A stretch of 64,000 bases of DNA from Streptomyces sp. NBC_01431 (GTDB lineage Bacteria; Actinomycetota; Actinomycetes; Streptomycetales; Streptomycetaceae), in assembly GCF_036231355.1 (NCBI RefSeq), contig NZ_CP109496.1:434001-498000 (forward strand). Direction: 5' to 3'. The position numbers and the translations under genes are program-made. Below, piece by piece: positions 8,129 through 17,522 of this stretch (positions are counted from its first letter, which is position 1; each line of letters starts with the position of its first letter). The notes below the pieces were generated by a model. That model worked only from the letters and a program-made list of their open reading frames with translations, ran no database searches and was not told the DNA's origin.

Positions 8129-9139
8129 ATGTCTGCCACCCGACGCGGCCGCACCCGCGCGCCGTCAGTTCTGGGCGCGCTGGCCGCGCTCACCGCATCC
8201 GCCCTCGTCCTGGCCGATTGCGGTGCCGCCGGTGGGCACCGCGCCGACGGCCACGCGGGAGCCCCGGACCGCGCCCACTGCCCCCGGCAGCAGCGCCCGA
8301 TCGCCACGAAGGAGGCCGACTGGAAACCAGTCGCCGAGGTGCTGGGCCGCACCGGCGCCTTGCGGGAGAACGTCGTTTTCGGGATCTCGCTGCCCCGCAG
8401 GGATCTGACGGTCACCAGCCGGGGAGTGACGATCGGGACCTCGCTCGCGCTCAACGGCAGCGCGGACTTCGCCCGGTACTGCGACGGCACCATGCTCATG
8501 GGCGACCTCGTCCTCACTGAGGACGAACTGCCCAGGGCCATCGAAGCGCTTCAAGAGGCGGGCATCGAGCAGACCGCCCTCCACAAGCACCTCCCCGATC
8601 AGACGCCACCCATCTGGTGGACGCACTATCAGGCCATGGGCGACCCGATCACCCTCGCCCGCAAACTCAAGACAGTGCTGGAAGTCAGCGGTGACCCCAT
8701 CGCGGTGCCACCGCCGCCGAGCACCAAGCCCATCGACCTGAACACCGCCGGAATCAACGAGGCACTGGGCCGCAAGGGCATCGCCGAAGGCCGGGTTTAC
8801 AAGTTCTTCATCGGCCGCGGGGAGACCGTCACCGCACACGGCCACGTGCTGCCCGCGCCCATCGGTGTCGACACCGTAATCAAGTTCCAGGCCTTGGGAG
8901 AGGAGCGGGCCGCGGTCACCGGCGACATCGTGATGACCGCAAGTGAAGTGCAGAAGGTCATCCGGATCCTGCACAGGGGCGGCTTCGAACTCGTCGAGCT
9001 GCACAACCACATGCTGGACGACCAGCCCCGCCTGTTCTACGTGCACTACTGGGGAATCGGGGACGGCGTCCAGCTCGCCAGGGACCTGCGTCCGGCCCTG
9101 GACGCCACCAACCTGGCGGCGCCCACCCCAGGGTCATGA
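8129..9139 (+). CDS. DUF1259 (LppY/LpqO-like) lipoprotein
   Basis: 336 aa. The N-terminal signal ends in ALVLADCGAAG, a lipobox-like Cys at about residue 31. The mature part contains two homologous DUF1259 repeats of about 130 residues, each built as helix (VAEVLGRTG / INEALGRKG), predicted strands ending in GDLVLTEDEL / GDIVMTASEV, and a final HNHMLDD/LHKHLPD plus THYQAMGD/VHYWGIGD signature. The family is known from mycobacterial lipoproteins LppY/LpqO; its biochemical role is not established. GAAGAAGG upstream supports the start. Confidence 0.85.
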   Translation: MSATRRGRTRAPSVLGALAALTASALVLADCGAAGGHRADGHAGAPDRAHCPRQQRPIATKEADWKPVAEVLGRTGALRENVVFGISLPRRDLTVTSRGVTIGTSLALNGSADFARYCDGTMLMGDLVLTEDELPRAIEALQEAGIEQTALHKHLPDQTPPIWWTHYQAMGDPITLARKLKTVLEVSGDPIAVPPPPSTKPIDLNTAGINEALGRKGIAEGRVYKFFIGRGETVTAHGHVLPAPIGVDTVIKFQALGEERAAVTGDIVMTASEVQKVIRILHRGGFELVELHNHMLDDQPRLFYVHYWGIGDGVQLARDLRPALDATNLAAPTPGS

Positions 9140-9868
9140 CCCACGCGGACGAGGAGCGGACGGGGGGCGGACGGTAAGGGCTGATGTGACAGCCGTTGCT
9201 GTTGAGGTGAACGTCTGCCCAGGCGGCCCATGGCGGCCCGGACACCGGGCCGTCCCCTCCCCCGCGCCCGGCCCGTCCCCGCTCGTCGGCCGAGGAGGCG
9301 CGGTGCTGGGAGTGGGCGTCGGTCGTACCCCTCCAAGGGAGGCCCGGGGCAGGAGGGGGTGAGACGGAAGCTCTGGCCGGACACACCCGCTGTGCCCTGA
9401 GCGGGTGGCGGCCATGTGGCAGTGCCCGGTGGGGTGGACCACGCCGGCAAGGTGAAGAGCCTCGTCGGCGCCCGGCGGTGTCGGATGTGTCCTCGCACGG
9501 TCGCCTGGCCGTCAACCAGGTCCTCAGCTCTGGCGTCCGCGCCGGTCCGACCCGTATCAAGGATGCGGCCAAGGGGCTTCGCCAAGTCTGATGAACCCGT
9601 CCCGCAAGCCGCGCCGCCCAGCGACGGCGATCAACGGACGACGGCGGCCACCACCACCGGGACACATCAACCGGTGACGGTCAACACCACCAGGACACCG
9701 GGACACCGGGACACCGGGGGCCAAACTCACCCGGAGCTTGTCCCGCCGCAGCCCCGGACCATCAGTACGACGGCACGTATGACGGCACGTATACGGCCGC
9801 GCACTGCGGCAATCAGTGACGGGACCGCTGGTCGGGGCGGACGACCGCGCCGACCGTCGGCCCCACGC
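9140..9868. other. Intergenic stretch with short direct repeats, no supported gene
   Basis: About 730 bases between convergent genes. It contains three tandem GGACACCG units (about 9693-9716) and two tandem copies of GACGGCACGTAT (9769-9780 and 9781-9792). All frames are low-complexity shadow sequence. No strong hairpin was seen. Confidence 0.45.
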
Positions 9869-11476
9869 TCACCCTTCGCTCCTCGCGCTCACCTTTTCCT
9901 GTTCGCGGGCGGGCGGCCCCTGAGAGGTGCCGCGCGGCAGGAAGACCAGGGTCACAATCGCACCGAGAGCCGCGACCCCGGCCGATGCGGTCGCGGTGAC
10001 GTGCATGGCGTGGACGAACGCGTCGTTGGCGGGCTGGACCAGCGCAGTGCCCGCCGGCCCCAGCTTCTGCGCGACCGCCAGCGTGGTCTCCACCGACTCG
10101 CCCGCTGTGCGCCGCAGGGCCTCGGACAGCTCGGGGATCCCCGCGAGATGGCTGTCGATGCCGCTGTGGTAGACGGTGGACAGCAGGGAGCCCAGTACAG
10201 CGACCCCCAGCGCACCGCCGACCTGCCGGAAGGTGTTGTTTACCGCAGAGGCGGAACCGGCCTTCTCACGCGGCAGCGACGACATGATCATGACGGTGGC
10301 GGGTGGCATCACATGCGCCATCGCCGTGCCCATCAGAAAGAACACCACCTCAAGTACCCAAATCGGCGTGGCAGTACCAAGTAGCAGGAAGCCGAGGAAC
10401 GCGACCGCGTCCAGGGCCAATCCGGTGGTGCACACGGCACGTGCGCCGAACCGGGCGACGACCAGGCGGGCCCGCGGCGCGAAGATGATTTGGGCGGCGG
10501 CGAGCGGAAGCATCAGAAGGCCGGACTGCAGGGGCGTGTAACCGCGCACGCTCTGGGTGTAGAAGACACTGAAGAAGGTCACGCCCACAAGCCCGAAGAA
10601 GACGAAGCCGATGGCGACCACGGAGGCGGAAAAGCGCCGGTCGCGGAAGTACGCGATGTCGAAGGCCGGGTGATCGCTGCGGTGCTCATGGAGCACCCAG
10701 CCGCCCAGAACGGCGACACCGGCGACGATCGTCATCCACGACTCGGGCGCGGTGAAGTCGGCGAGCTGGCCGCCCTTGATGACGCCGTACGCCAGCAGGA
10801 CCAGACCGACGATGGACAGCAGCACCCCGACCGGGTCGAGCCGGCCGGGGTGGGGGTCCTTGGAGTCCGGGACCAGCACGGCCATCGCGATCACGCCCAT
10901 CGCCACGATGGGCACGTTGACCAGGAACACCGATCCCCACCAGAAGTGCTGGAGCAGCAGCCCGCCGACGATCGGGCCGAGCGCGATACCGAAGCCGACC
11001 GTGCCGGTCCAGATGCCGATGGCCTTGGGCCGCTCCTCGCGGTCGAAGACGTTAGCAATGATCGCCAGGGTGCTGGGCATGACGAATGCGGCACCGAAGC
11101 CCATCAGTGCACGGAACGCGATCAGTTCACCGGAGGAGTCGGAGATCGCGGAGAGCAGGGAGCCGGTGCCGAAGACCAGCATGCCGAAGATCAGGGTTTT
11201 CTTGCGTCCCAGCCGGTCGCCGATCAGCCCGGAGGTGAACAGCAACCCGGCGAAGACCAGTGTGTAGGCGTTGATCGCCCATTCCAGCTGGCTCTGAGTG
11301 GAGCCGAGTCCGGTAGGGGGCGGCTGGGAGATGGTCTTCATCGCGACATTGAGGATCGAGTTGTCGAGCACGACAACGATCAGGCTGAAAAGCAGCACGG
11401 CCAGAATTGCCCAGCGGCGGGAATGCACCGCCTCGGGAATCTGTGCGGTCGCAGGCCGGGACTCGGTGGCAGACAT
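9869..11476 (-). CDS. DHA2 family (EmrB/QacA-type) MFS drug exporter
   Basis: 535 aa with about 14 predicted membrane helices. Motif [14 protein letters not shown] follows helix 2 near residue 95, motif [13 protein letters not shown] is near residue 165, and helix 1 carries [12 protein letters not shown] (motif D1-like), typical of proton-driven multidrug exporters. The segment [20 protein letters not shown] near residue 410 is the conserved late loop. It likely exports an antibiotic or toxic metabolite. No dedicated regulator is adjacent; the upstream 440 bp hold no gene. It is not in an operon. Confidence 0.92.
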   Translation of the reverse strand: MSATESRPATAQIPEAVHSRRWAILAVLLFSLIVVVLDNSILNVAMKTISQPPPTGLGSTQSQLEWAINAYTLVFAGLLFTSGLIGDRLGRKKTLIFGMLVFGTGSLLSAISDSSGELIAFRALMGFGAAFVMPSTLAIIANVFDREERPKAIGIWTGTVGFGIALGPIVGGLLLQHFWWGSVFLVNVPIVAMGVIAMAVLVPDSKDPHPGRLDPVGVLLSIVGLVLLAYGVIKGGQLADFTAPESWMTIVAGVAVLGGWVLHEHRSDHPAFDIAYFRDRRFSASVVAIGFVFFGLVGVTFFSVFYTQSVRGYTPLQSGLLMLPLAAAQIIFAPRARLVVARFGARAVCTTGLALDAVAFLGFLLLGTATPIWVLEVVFFLMGTAMAHVMPPATVMIMSSLPREKAGSASAVNNTFRQVGGALGVAVLGSLLSTVYHSGIDSHLAGIPELSEALRRTAGESVETTLAVAQKLGPAGTALVQPANDAFVHAMHVTATASAGVAALGAIVTLVFLPRGTSQGPPAREQEKVSARSEG

Positions 11477-11915
11477 GCTCCCACGCTAGAGTCACTCAGC
11501 GTACATAATCGGCACTATATCGTAGTTATCCCCCGAATGGTGGATCAATCGGCTATCAGCGGGGTTCCCCTCGTTTCAGGGGAGGACCCGCTCACCTATC
11601 GCCAACCAGGTCGTCCCCGGCGGCCTTCCGCTCCTGGCGGGCGGGTCCTCGCACCGGCGGTCCACCGATCCCACCCGAGTAGCCCGAGCGCGAGGCACTG
11701 AGGGGCCCGGCCGTTCGCGTGTCCACACTGCCGGGAGGTACCGACGGGACACGGCCAGGGGGCACCGTCGGGGGTCACTGCCAGGGGTCACCTCGTCGCG
11801 GGCTGTCCTAACGCGCTGGTGGAGCGGTATGCGGGCTTCGACGTGCGGGGCTGTACAGGCTGCCCTAGCGTGGAACGCGGCGCCCAACAGGACCCCGTCC
11901 TTGAGGAGCAGACCC
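11477..11915. other. Intergenic region between the exporter and the rppA remnant
   Basis: The first 60 bases are AT-rich for this genome (CATAATCGGCACTATATCGT around 11505-11525), as expected for the exporter promoter. The rest shows no gene. AGGAG near 11904 is the ribosome binding site of the rppA remnant. Confidence 0.45.
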
Positions 11916-12291
11916 ATGGCCCTACTGCACAAACCGGCAATCGCAGTCCTCGATCACAACATCCCGAACACGGAGGACTGGCATCTCCTACGCGGTCCGG
12001 TCCACCGGTCTTCAACTTCCAGCTGGACAAGGACAATTGGGTTCGGAGCCCGACAGAGCCGCCCACCCCGGCCTTGCGCGCGGTGGCGGAAGAACACGAC
12101 TGGGGCGCCCGCCACAAGCTGGACTTCTACCTCATCCACGCGGGCCGGCCACCCCTCTTCGACGATCTGAGCCGCTTCCTGGGCATCCCGCCCGAAGCCT
12201 TCCGGTTCCGCCGCGCAACCCCTCACTGAGTGCGGCACATCACCAGCGCCGTGGTGCCCAACGCACTGGCATGCCTTTTGACGAGGTGTCG
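11916..12291 (+). pseudogene. rppA: rppA-like type III polyketide synthase (THN synthase), deleted and frameshifted
   Basis: A good ribosome binding site and ATG start the normal RppA N-terminus (MALLHKPAIAVLDHNI). The sequence then jumps to the late segment PNTEDW, so about 230-240 residues including the catalytic Cys are gone. After TGG an extra C at 11982 shifts the frame (ISYAVRSTG), an extra C at 12010 shifts it again (FNFQLDK), and the reading continues through LDFYLIHAGRPPLFDDL and PPEAFRFRRAT to an in-frame TGA near 12226; HITSAVVPNAL and FDEV remnants follow in other frames. The active enzyme makes 1,3,6,8-tetrahydroxynaphthalene, a melanin precursor. The downstream P450 and cupin are intact. 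Confidence 0.88.
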
Positions 12292-12368
12292 CGGCACTGA
12301 GGCCACGGACCAGGCAGCTTGAAACCCCGCCCGCACCCGCACCCGCACCCAAGCAGGAGGTACGCATC

Positions 12369-13577
12369 ATGAGCAGTCAGACGGATGAGCCACCGGTCCG
12401 CTTCTGGAGCGTTGACGACGTCGAAGCCCTCGACTTCGACCCGGCGATGCAGGAGATGCTGGAAGACGGCCGACTCGCCCGCATCCGGATGCCGCACGGG
12501 GAAGGCGAGGCGTGGGTGGCGACGAAGTACGAGGACGTCAAGCTGGTCACCACCGACCCGCGGTTCAGCAGGGCGGAACTGGCCGGTCGCGATGTCACCC
12601 GGCTCGCCCCGCACTTCATCCCGCTCGACGACGCGGTGGGGTTCACCGACCCTCCGTACCACACCGGGCTGCGCAAGACGGTGGCGCAGATGTTTACCCG
12701 CCGCCGCGTCGAGCAACTGCGCCCGCGTGCCGAGAAGATCGCGGGGGACCTTCTGGACACCATGGAACAGGCCGGGGCACCGGCCAACGTGATGGAGCAC
12801 CTCAACACGCCCTTCTCGGTGGCCGGGATCAGCGAGCTGATGGGTGTGCCGCAGGAGGACTGGTCCCGCATCCTCGACTGGACCCTGCTGGTCATCTCGT
12901 CGCTGCACGGCCGCCGGCGCAGCGAGCAGGCCAAGGAGGAGATCGGCGCCTACTTCGACGCGCTGGCCACCCAGCGGATGGCGGAGCCCCGCGACGACGT
13001 GCTCAGTCATATGGCCGCCGCTGAGCGAGACGGCCAGCTTTCCCGAAAGGAGCTGGTGTCGTTCGCCGTGCTGATGGAGGTCAGCGGCATCAACTCGGTG
13101 CGGTTCAACAGCGCCAACATGGTCTACTTGCTGCTCACACACCCGGAGCACCATGCCAGGCTGCTGGCCGAGCCGGACTTGCTGCCGCAGGCAGTGGAGG
13201 AGTTGCTTCGCTACATCCCCCACCGCAACGCGGTGGGCATGGGCCGCATCGCCACCGAGGACGTGCAAGTCGGCGAGGTGACCATCCGGTGCGGCGATCC
13301 GGTCTATGCCTCGTACGTGGCGGCCAACCGCGACCCGGAGACGTTCGACAACCCGCACAGCCTCGACTTCGACCGCTCCTTCAATCCGCATCTGGCTTTC
13401 GGTAACGGACCGCACTACTGCGCCGGCCCCTGGTTGGCCCGGATGGAGATGCAGGTGATGCTCCGCGGACTGCTCGACCGCTTCCCCGGCCTGCGCCTCG
13501 CCGTTCCGCCGAGTGACATCCGCTGGCGGCGAGGCGAGCTTATCCGGGGTCCAGAAGCGCTTCCAGTGACCTGGTGA
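12369..13577 (+). CDS. Cytochrome P450, CYP158A/P450mel-like
   Basis: 402 aa. Heme-Cys loop AFGNGPHYCAGPWLAR near residue 355, K-helix EELLR near 275 and a PERF-like EFDN/FDRSF region near 330. The I-helix reads EVSGINSVRFN: the usual acid-Thr pair is replaced by Asn-Ser, fitting the CYP158A group, which lacks the classical Thr. Position after rppA and before a cupin matches the Streptomyces THN-melanin locus, where the P450 oxidatively couples THN or flaviolin. The residue differences and context are seen; the substrate is inferred. With rppA broken, it would need a substrate from elsewhere. Confidence 0.9.
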   Translation: MSSQTDEPPVRFWSVDDVEALDFDPAMQEMLEDGRLARIRMPHGEGEAWVATKYEDVKLVTTDPRFSRAELAGRDVTRLAPHFIPLDDAVGFTDPPYHTGLRKTVAQMFTRRRVEQLRPRAEKIAGDLLDTMEQAGAPANVMEHLNTPFSVAGISELMGVPQEDWSRILDWTLLVISSLHGRRRSEQAKEEIGAYFDALATQRMAEPRDDVLSHMAAAERDGQLSRKELVSFAVLMEVSGINSVRFNSANMVYLLLTHPEHHARLLAEPDLLPQAVEELLRYIPHRNAVGMGRIATEDVQVGEVTIRCGDPVYASYVAANRDPETFDNPHSLDFDRSFNPHLAFGNGPHYCAGPWLARMEMQVMLRGLLDRFPGLRLAVPPSDIRWRRGELIRGPEALPVTW

Positions 13578-14149
13578 CACGGACGGAGAACCTCCCGATG
13601 ACCGATCTGACGACTCCTACGATGGACGGCCTGGTGCTCCCGCCGGGCGCGGGACGGACCCTGGTGACCAGCGCCCAGGAGGTGACGATGAAGATAACGG
13701 GCGCGCGCACCCAGGTGGGTTCCCTCTTCGAGGTGGTGGTTCCCCCCGGGTTCGACGTGGGCGCACACGCCCACGCCAACAGCGAGGAGGTGTTCTACCT
13801 CCTCGAAGGCGAGCTGGAGATACTCGCGTTCGAGCCCCGGGAACGTACGCCGGACAACTGGCAGCTGTGGGAGTCCCGTTCTGGCGAGCGGCCGGTGCTG
13901 GCCACCCCGGGATCGGTGGCGCATGTGCCGCCCGGCTGTCCACACGCCTTCGCCAACCGGACGGACAAGAATGCCAGGATGCTCGTGCAGGCGGCTCCGC
14001 CCCCGCACCACGAACGCTACTTCGAGGAGCTGTTGGAGATCCTGAACGCCGACGGCCCCCCGGACGAGGCGGCGGTAGCCGACCTGCGCGAACGCTACGG
14101 GATCCAACAACTGACCCCGCTGCGTACCCGGTTCAGCGGGCGGCCGTGA
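13574..14149 (+). CDS. Cupin domain protein of the THN/flaviolin locus
   Basis: 191 aa if started at the GTG that overlaps the P450 stop (GTGA), or 183 aa from ATG 13598. A single beta-barrel cupin: motif 1 GAHAHANSEEVFYLLEGELE near residue 55 with His-His-Glu metal ligands, and motif 2 PGSVAHVPPGCPHAFANRTD near residue 115. In THN loci of other Streptomyces a cupin follows the P450 and is thought to act on THN to flaviolin oxidation (family knowledge). The C-terminal 50 residues (FEELLEILNADGPPDEAAVA) are helical. Translational coupling with the P450 is likely. Confidence 0.88.
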   Translation: MTRTENLPMTDLTTPTMDGLVLPPGAGRTLVTSAQEVTMKITGARTQVGSLFEVVVPPGFDVGAHAHANSEEVFYLLEGELEILAFEPRERTPDNWQLWESRSGERPVLATPGSVAHVPPGCPHAFANRTDKNARMLVQAAPPPHHERYFEELLEILNADGPPDEAAVADLRERYGIQQLTPLRTRFSGRP

Positions 14150-14410
14150 TTCGGTCCTCCCTCCGGTGACATGATCCCAGGTGCTGAGGACGGGGAACTT
14201 CACGTCCCTCATCGTGAACGCACCGGGAGGAGATCCCAGAGTTCCGTCGGGTGTGGTGGTTCAGATGCCCGACCCGACCGATGGTGCCTGATGGCGCGAG
14301 ACAGAGAGTGCATACGGTCGTACCGGCACCTCTGCCGCCACACCATCCGGCGACACCACCCTGCCGACGGCGAACGTCGGCGCCGCCAAGCCGACCGGAG
14401 GTATGGACCG

Positions 14411-15460
14411 GTGAAAGCGCTCGTCATAGAGGAGTTCGGCGGCCCGGAGGTGATCCACCTCGCGGAACTGGCTGATCTCGAACCTGGGCCCGGCGAGGTC
14501 CGGGTCCGGGTGTCGACAGTCGTTGTCGGCCGCACGAAGGACATCGCGACCCGGGCCGGACGGCCTCCTTTCGCGGAGCAGGTGCCGGGGTTCCCCCATG
14601 TACTCGGCAGTGAGCACGCCGGCGTGGTCGACGCCGTAGGTCCCGGCGCGGACCGGGCGCTGATCGGGAGACGGGTAGCCGTCTCCGCGGTACTTTCCTG
14701 CGGAAACTGTCGCGCCTGCCGGGCCCGCCGCGAGGAGGCGTGCTCGTCGTTCGGTTTGATCGGCATACACCGGCAGGGCAGCTACGCGCACGCGTGCCTG
14801 GCTCCGCAGTCCAACGTCTCGCTGCTGCCGGACGACGTGCCCTTCACCCAGGCGGCGGCCCTGGCGGGCAACGGGCCCGTCGCCAGAGCACAACTCGACG
14901 CCGGTCATGTCGGACCGGGCAGCAACGTACTGGTGATCGGTGCGGCGGGCTCGCTCGGTGCGACCGCCGCGTCGCTCGCCAGCTTTCGCGGGGCCCATGC
15001 CATCGGTGTCGACCGGCTGGCCGCCAAACCGGGCTGCATGGACGGCCTGCCACTGCGAGCGGCCCTCGACGGTGAGGCGCACGACCTCGCCGACGCCATT
15101 CGCGAGGTGACCGGCGAGTGGGGTGTCGACTGCGTCATCGACAACCTCGGCATCCCTGCGGTGTGGCACAAGTACCGCGAAACACTGGCTGACATGGGCC
15201 GCATCATCGTGTCCGGAGCGATTTCGCACGAGCCACTGCCTATGTCGCTGCTGCCGTTCTACCTCCACACTCAATCGCTCATCGGTATCCGCACCGGCAA
15301 CCGCTCGCAGATCACCGCCTTGTGGCGGGATGTGGCGAACGGCTTCCGCATCCCTGAGGCATTTGTGGATCCCAGGCCGTGGGAAACCGCGGGCGATGCC
15401 CATCGTGCCGTCGAGACGGGGGCCTCCCGGGGCCAGGCAGTGCTCGAAGTGGAGGGCTAG
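14411..15460 (+). CDS. Zinc-type alcohol dehydrogenase/quinone oxidoreductase family protein
   Basis: 349 aa from GTG 14411 (VKALVIEEFGGPEVIHL) with CGGAGG 9 bases upstream. Medium-chain dehydrogenase fold: GroES-like half with GSEHAGVVDAVG near residue 70 and a structural-zinc Cys cluster (CGNCRACRARREEAC) near 95-112; Rossmann half with VIGAAGSLGATAA near residue 175. The catalytic His/Glu zinc site appears as GSEH. It uses NAD(P)H on an unknown carbonyl or alcohol. It lies 260 bp after the cupin gene; whether it belongs to the pigment locus is unclear. Confidence 0.85.
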   Translation: MKALVIEEFGGPEVIHLAELADLEPGPGEVRVRVSTVVVGRTKDIATRAGRPPFAEQVPGFPHVLGSEHAGVVDAVGPGADRALIGRRVAVSAVLSCGNCRACRARREEACSSFGLIGIHRQGSYAHACLAPQSNVSLLPDDVPFTQAAALAGNGPVARAQLDAGHVGPGSNVLVIGAAGSLGATAASLASFRGAHAIGVDRLAAKPGCMDGLPLRAALDGEAHDLADAIREVTGEWGVDCVIDNLGIPAVWHKYRETLADMGRIIVSGAISHEPLPMSLLPFYLHTQSLIGIRTGNRSQITALWRDVANGFRIPEAFVDPRPWETAGDAHRAVETGASRGQAVLEVEG

Positions 15461-15550
15461 GAGAGCGATTCCGCCGGCGGCGTGCTCCAGTCGATCACGT
15501 CGGACCGGGGCGTGGCACCCTGGGCACGTGCCAAATACGGTGGCCCGGTG

Positions 15551-15975
15551 ATGTCGGTCAAGAAGTTCCAGGTCACCTTCGACTGCGCGGAACCTGAGCG
15601 CCTCGCCCGTTTCTGGTGCGAGGTGTTGGGGTACGTCGTACCGCCGCCACCGGAAGGGTTTGCCACATGGGACGACTTCAAGCGTTCCCAGCCACCCGAG
15701 CAGCAGGACGCGTGGTTTGCCTGCAGCGACCCTTCTGGGGTGGGCCCGCGGCTGTACTTCAGCGCGTCCCCGAAGGGAAGGCCGCCAAGAACCGGCTGCA
15801 TCTCGACGTGCGGGTCGGCACCGGACTCGTGGGTGAAGAGCGCCTCGCAGCACTTGAAGCGGAGTGCGCACGACTGGTCCCGCTGGGAGCGGTACACCTG
15901 CGAACGCTGTATGACGGCAACGATTCGTGCATCCCGATGCTGGACATCGAGGGCAACGAGTTCTGCATCGACTGA
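15551..15975 (+). pseudogene. VOC (glyoxalase-like) protein with a single-base frameshift
   Basis: From ATG 15551 the frame reads MSVKKFQVTFDCAEPERLAR, then PEQQDAWFACSDPSGVGPRL up to YF at 15760. It then continues in another frame as QRVPEGKAAKNRLHLDVRVG and ends MLDIEGNEFCID. Restoring one C after 15760 rebuilds a continuous protein of about 141 aa of the VOC superfamily (glyoxalase-like domain common in actinomycetes). So a one-base deletion inactivates it, unless it is a sequencing error. Function unknown; such proteins bind small metabolites or antibiotics. Confidence 0.8.
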
Positions 15976-16010
15976 GGGTCCGAACAAGTCGTGTCCGTCG
16001 ATGACGGGGA

Positions 16011-16046
16011 GCGGCCCGGCGGATGGGCCCGAGCGCCGGGGGCCGC
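16011..16046. terminator. GC-rich hairpin between convergent VOC remnant and gvpK
   Basis: GCGGCCCGGCG pairs with CGCCGGGGGCCGC with a two-base bulge and about 12 bases of loop, just beyond the gvpK stop. A likely terminator of the gas-vesicle operon. Confidence 0.45.
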
Positions 16047-16058
16047 AAGCGGGTGGTG

Positions 16059-16475
16059 TCAGTCCTCGCGCGGGAGCAGTGTGCCGAGGGGGCCGAGGTC
16101 GAGATTCAGGTCTTCCAGCGAGTAGCCGTGCTCGGCGCACAGCTCGGCGAGGCTGTCGTGGAGGGCGAGCAGGGTGGCTCCGAGTTCTTCTTCCTGTTCG
16201 TCGGTGAGGTCGCCGACATCCACACGGCGCAGGGCCTGGCGTTCGATGAGCTGGCGCAGGAGCTCGATGAGGGTGAGGACGAGTTTGAGGAGGTCTTCCC
16301 CCACGGTGTCGGGGTCGGCGTGGATGCGGTGGGCGGCATCGGCCGATCTGGCGTCGTCGCGCGGGGTGGGGGGCGCCTGGACCAGCCGGAACGCCCGCGA
16401 CATGGTGTCGCCCACGCTGTCCAGACCCGGGTCGGTACCGGGGCGGCGGGGCTCCTGCGCAGGGTCACGGCCCAC
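16059..16475 (-). CDS. gvpK: Gas vesicle protein GvpK
   Basis: 138 aa from GTG 16475, which overlaps the gvpS end; ATG 16403 would give 114 aa and still cover the whole domain. Core GvpK sequence HRIHADPDTVGEDLLKLVLT, LIELLRQLIERQALRRVDVG and the terminal DLNLDLGPLGTLLP are clear. GvpK is a conserved accessory protein in most gvp clusters, needed for vesicle formation in tested systems. It is the last gene of the leftward operon, followed by a hairpin. Confidence 0.92.
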   Translation of the reverse strand: MGRDPAQEPRRPGTDPGLDSVGDTMSRAFRLVQAPPTPRDDARSADAAHRIHADPDTVGEDLLKLVLTLIELLRQLIERQALRRVDVGDLTDEQEEELGATLLALHDSLAELCAEHGYSLEDLNLDLGPLGTLLPRED

Positions 16476-16692
16476 TTCGGCCTGCCGGAAGCTCCGGTGC
16501 CGCGGAGGGGACCGTCTGGGAGCTGACGGACACGATGAGGGCACGCAGCGAAATGCGGACGAGGTCGATGTCCGCGATCGACAGGACGATGTCGCCCGCC
16601 ACCACCACTCCCCCGCTGAGCAGCCGGTCGAGGAGGTCGACCAGGGCGACCTGGCGGCCGGGCAGCGGTGGGCGGGGCTCCGCGGGGGTCAT
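16465..16692 (-). CDS. gvpS: Gas vesicle protein GvpS (GvpA/J-like)
   Basis: 75 aa from ATG 16692, overlapping the gvpL stop as ATGA. It is a GvpA/GvpJ/GvpM-type fold: ALVDLLDRLLSGGVVVAGDI, then LSIADIDLVRISLRALIVSV, i.e. helix-strand-strand-helix with the DIDLV motif. Such small paralogues are minor shell or nucleation components. Position between gvpL and gvpK matches the Streptomyces order gvpO-A-F-G-J-L-S-K. Confidence 0.9.
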   Translation of the reverse strand: MTPAEPRPPLPGRQVALVDLLDRLLSGGVVVAGDIVLSIADIDLVRISLRALIVSVSSQTVPSAAPELPAGRSGP

Positions 16693-17522
16693 GGCCCCTG
16701 CCCCACGGAACCGGCCGGGTCCGCCGCCTGGTCGGGTGTCATGGCGAAGGAGTACGGAGCCCAGGGGCCCGTCACTTCGATACGGATGTCGGGGAATTCC
16801 CGAGCGGCCTGTTCGATGTCGGTCCGGAACCGGGGGGCGTCCCCGTCGGGCACGAGGTAGGCGTCGTTGAGGACGTTTTCCCGGCGGTCTTCCCGGGGGC
16901 CGGCCAGGGCTCCGCTTTGCGGGGCGTGGCGTACCCGGTGCGGGGTGTAGTTCGCGGCGATCGCCGCGACGGCCTGGGCGGCCTGCTGCGCCTGCTGGTA
17001 GACCGTCTCGCGGGCGTGGTGCTGTGCTTTGCGGCGTTGCAGGTATGCCTTGCCCGGCGTGGTGGGGCCGGACAAGGAGGCATCTCCGGGGGGTGTGGCG
17101 GCGGGCGGGGCCGACGGGTCGAGGTAGACCTTGACGCCGTATTCGGTATGGCCGTCGAGCTCGGCCAGCCGCCGCGCGAAGGCGGGCTGCTGTTCGGTCA
17201 GGGCCCGGCGTGCTCGGCCGTCGTCCTGGTAGACGGTGGCCATGCGCAGCGGCAGGACCGTTTCCCGGGCGGCAACGGCCTGCACCACTTCGTGGTGGGC
17301 GCGGGCGACTTCTTCGAGCCACTCCAGATCCTCGAAGTGGTCCTTGAGGGCCGTCTCGTTGAAGTCCTGTTGCGGGACCGGGCTGACGAGCAGGGCGAGA
17401 GCGGCCAGCAGTACGACGGGGGCCCGGCCGACGCCCTGGAGACCGGCGAGGAGCTCCCGCAGTGGCTCCGTCTGCCGGGCGATCGCGTACACGTAGGTGA
17501 GGGTGTCCTGTCCGGTGTTCAC
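16689..17522 (-). CDS. gvpL: Gas vesicle protein GvpL (GvpL/GvpF family)
   Basis: 277 aa from GTG 17522, with GGAGG 8 bases upstream and a 4-base overlap with gvpJ. It begins TLTYVYAIARQTEPLREL, carries VLPLRMATVYQDD near residue 95 (family signature: low pressure on partner, LPxRF/GT-like) and ends IEVTGPWAPYSF, the canonical GvpL/F C-terminal TGPWPPYSF. GvpF/L proteins interact with GvpA and help nucleation. A hydrophobic stretch APVVLLAALALLVSPVP near residue 45 replaces the usual charged segment. The frame is open upstream to 17702, but this overlaps gvpJ. Confidence 0.92.
   Translation of the reverse strand: MNTGQDTLTYVYAIARQTEPLRELLAGLQGVGRAPVVLLAALALLVSPVPQQDFNETALKDHFEDLEWLEEVARAHHEVVQAVAARETVLPLRMATVYQDDGRARRALTEQQPAFARRLAELDGHTEYGVKVYLDPSAPPAATPPGDASLSGPTTPGKAYLQRRKAQHHARETVYQQAQQAAQAVAAIAANYTPHRVRHAPQSGALAGPREDRRENVLNDAYLVPDGDAPRFRTDIEQAAREFPDIRIEVTGPWAPYSFAMTPDQAADPAGSVGQGP

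Noticed and set aside
11819..12229. An intact 136-aa gene
   Set aside because: The frame is made of a noncoding leader plus the C-terminal part of rppA; its first half is out of frame with the real N-terminus.
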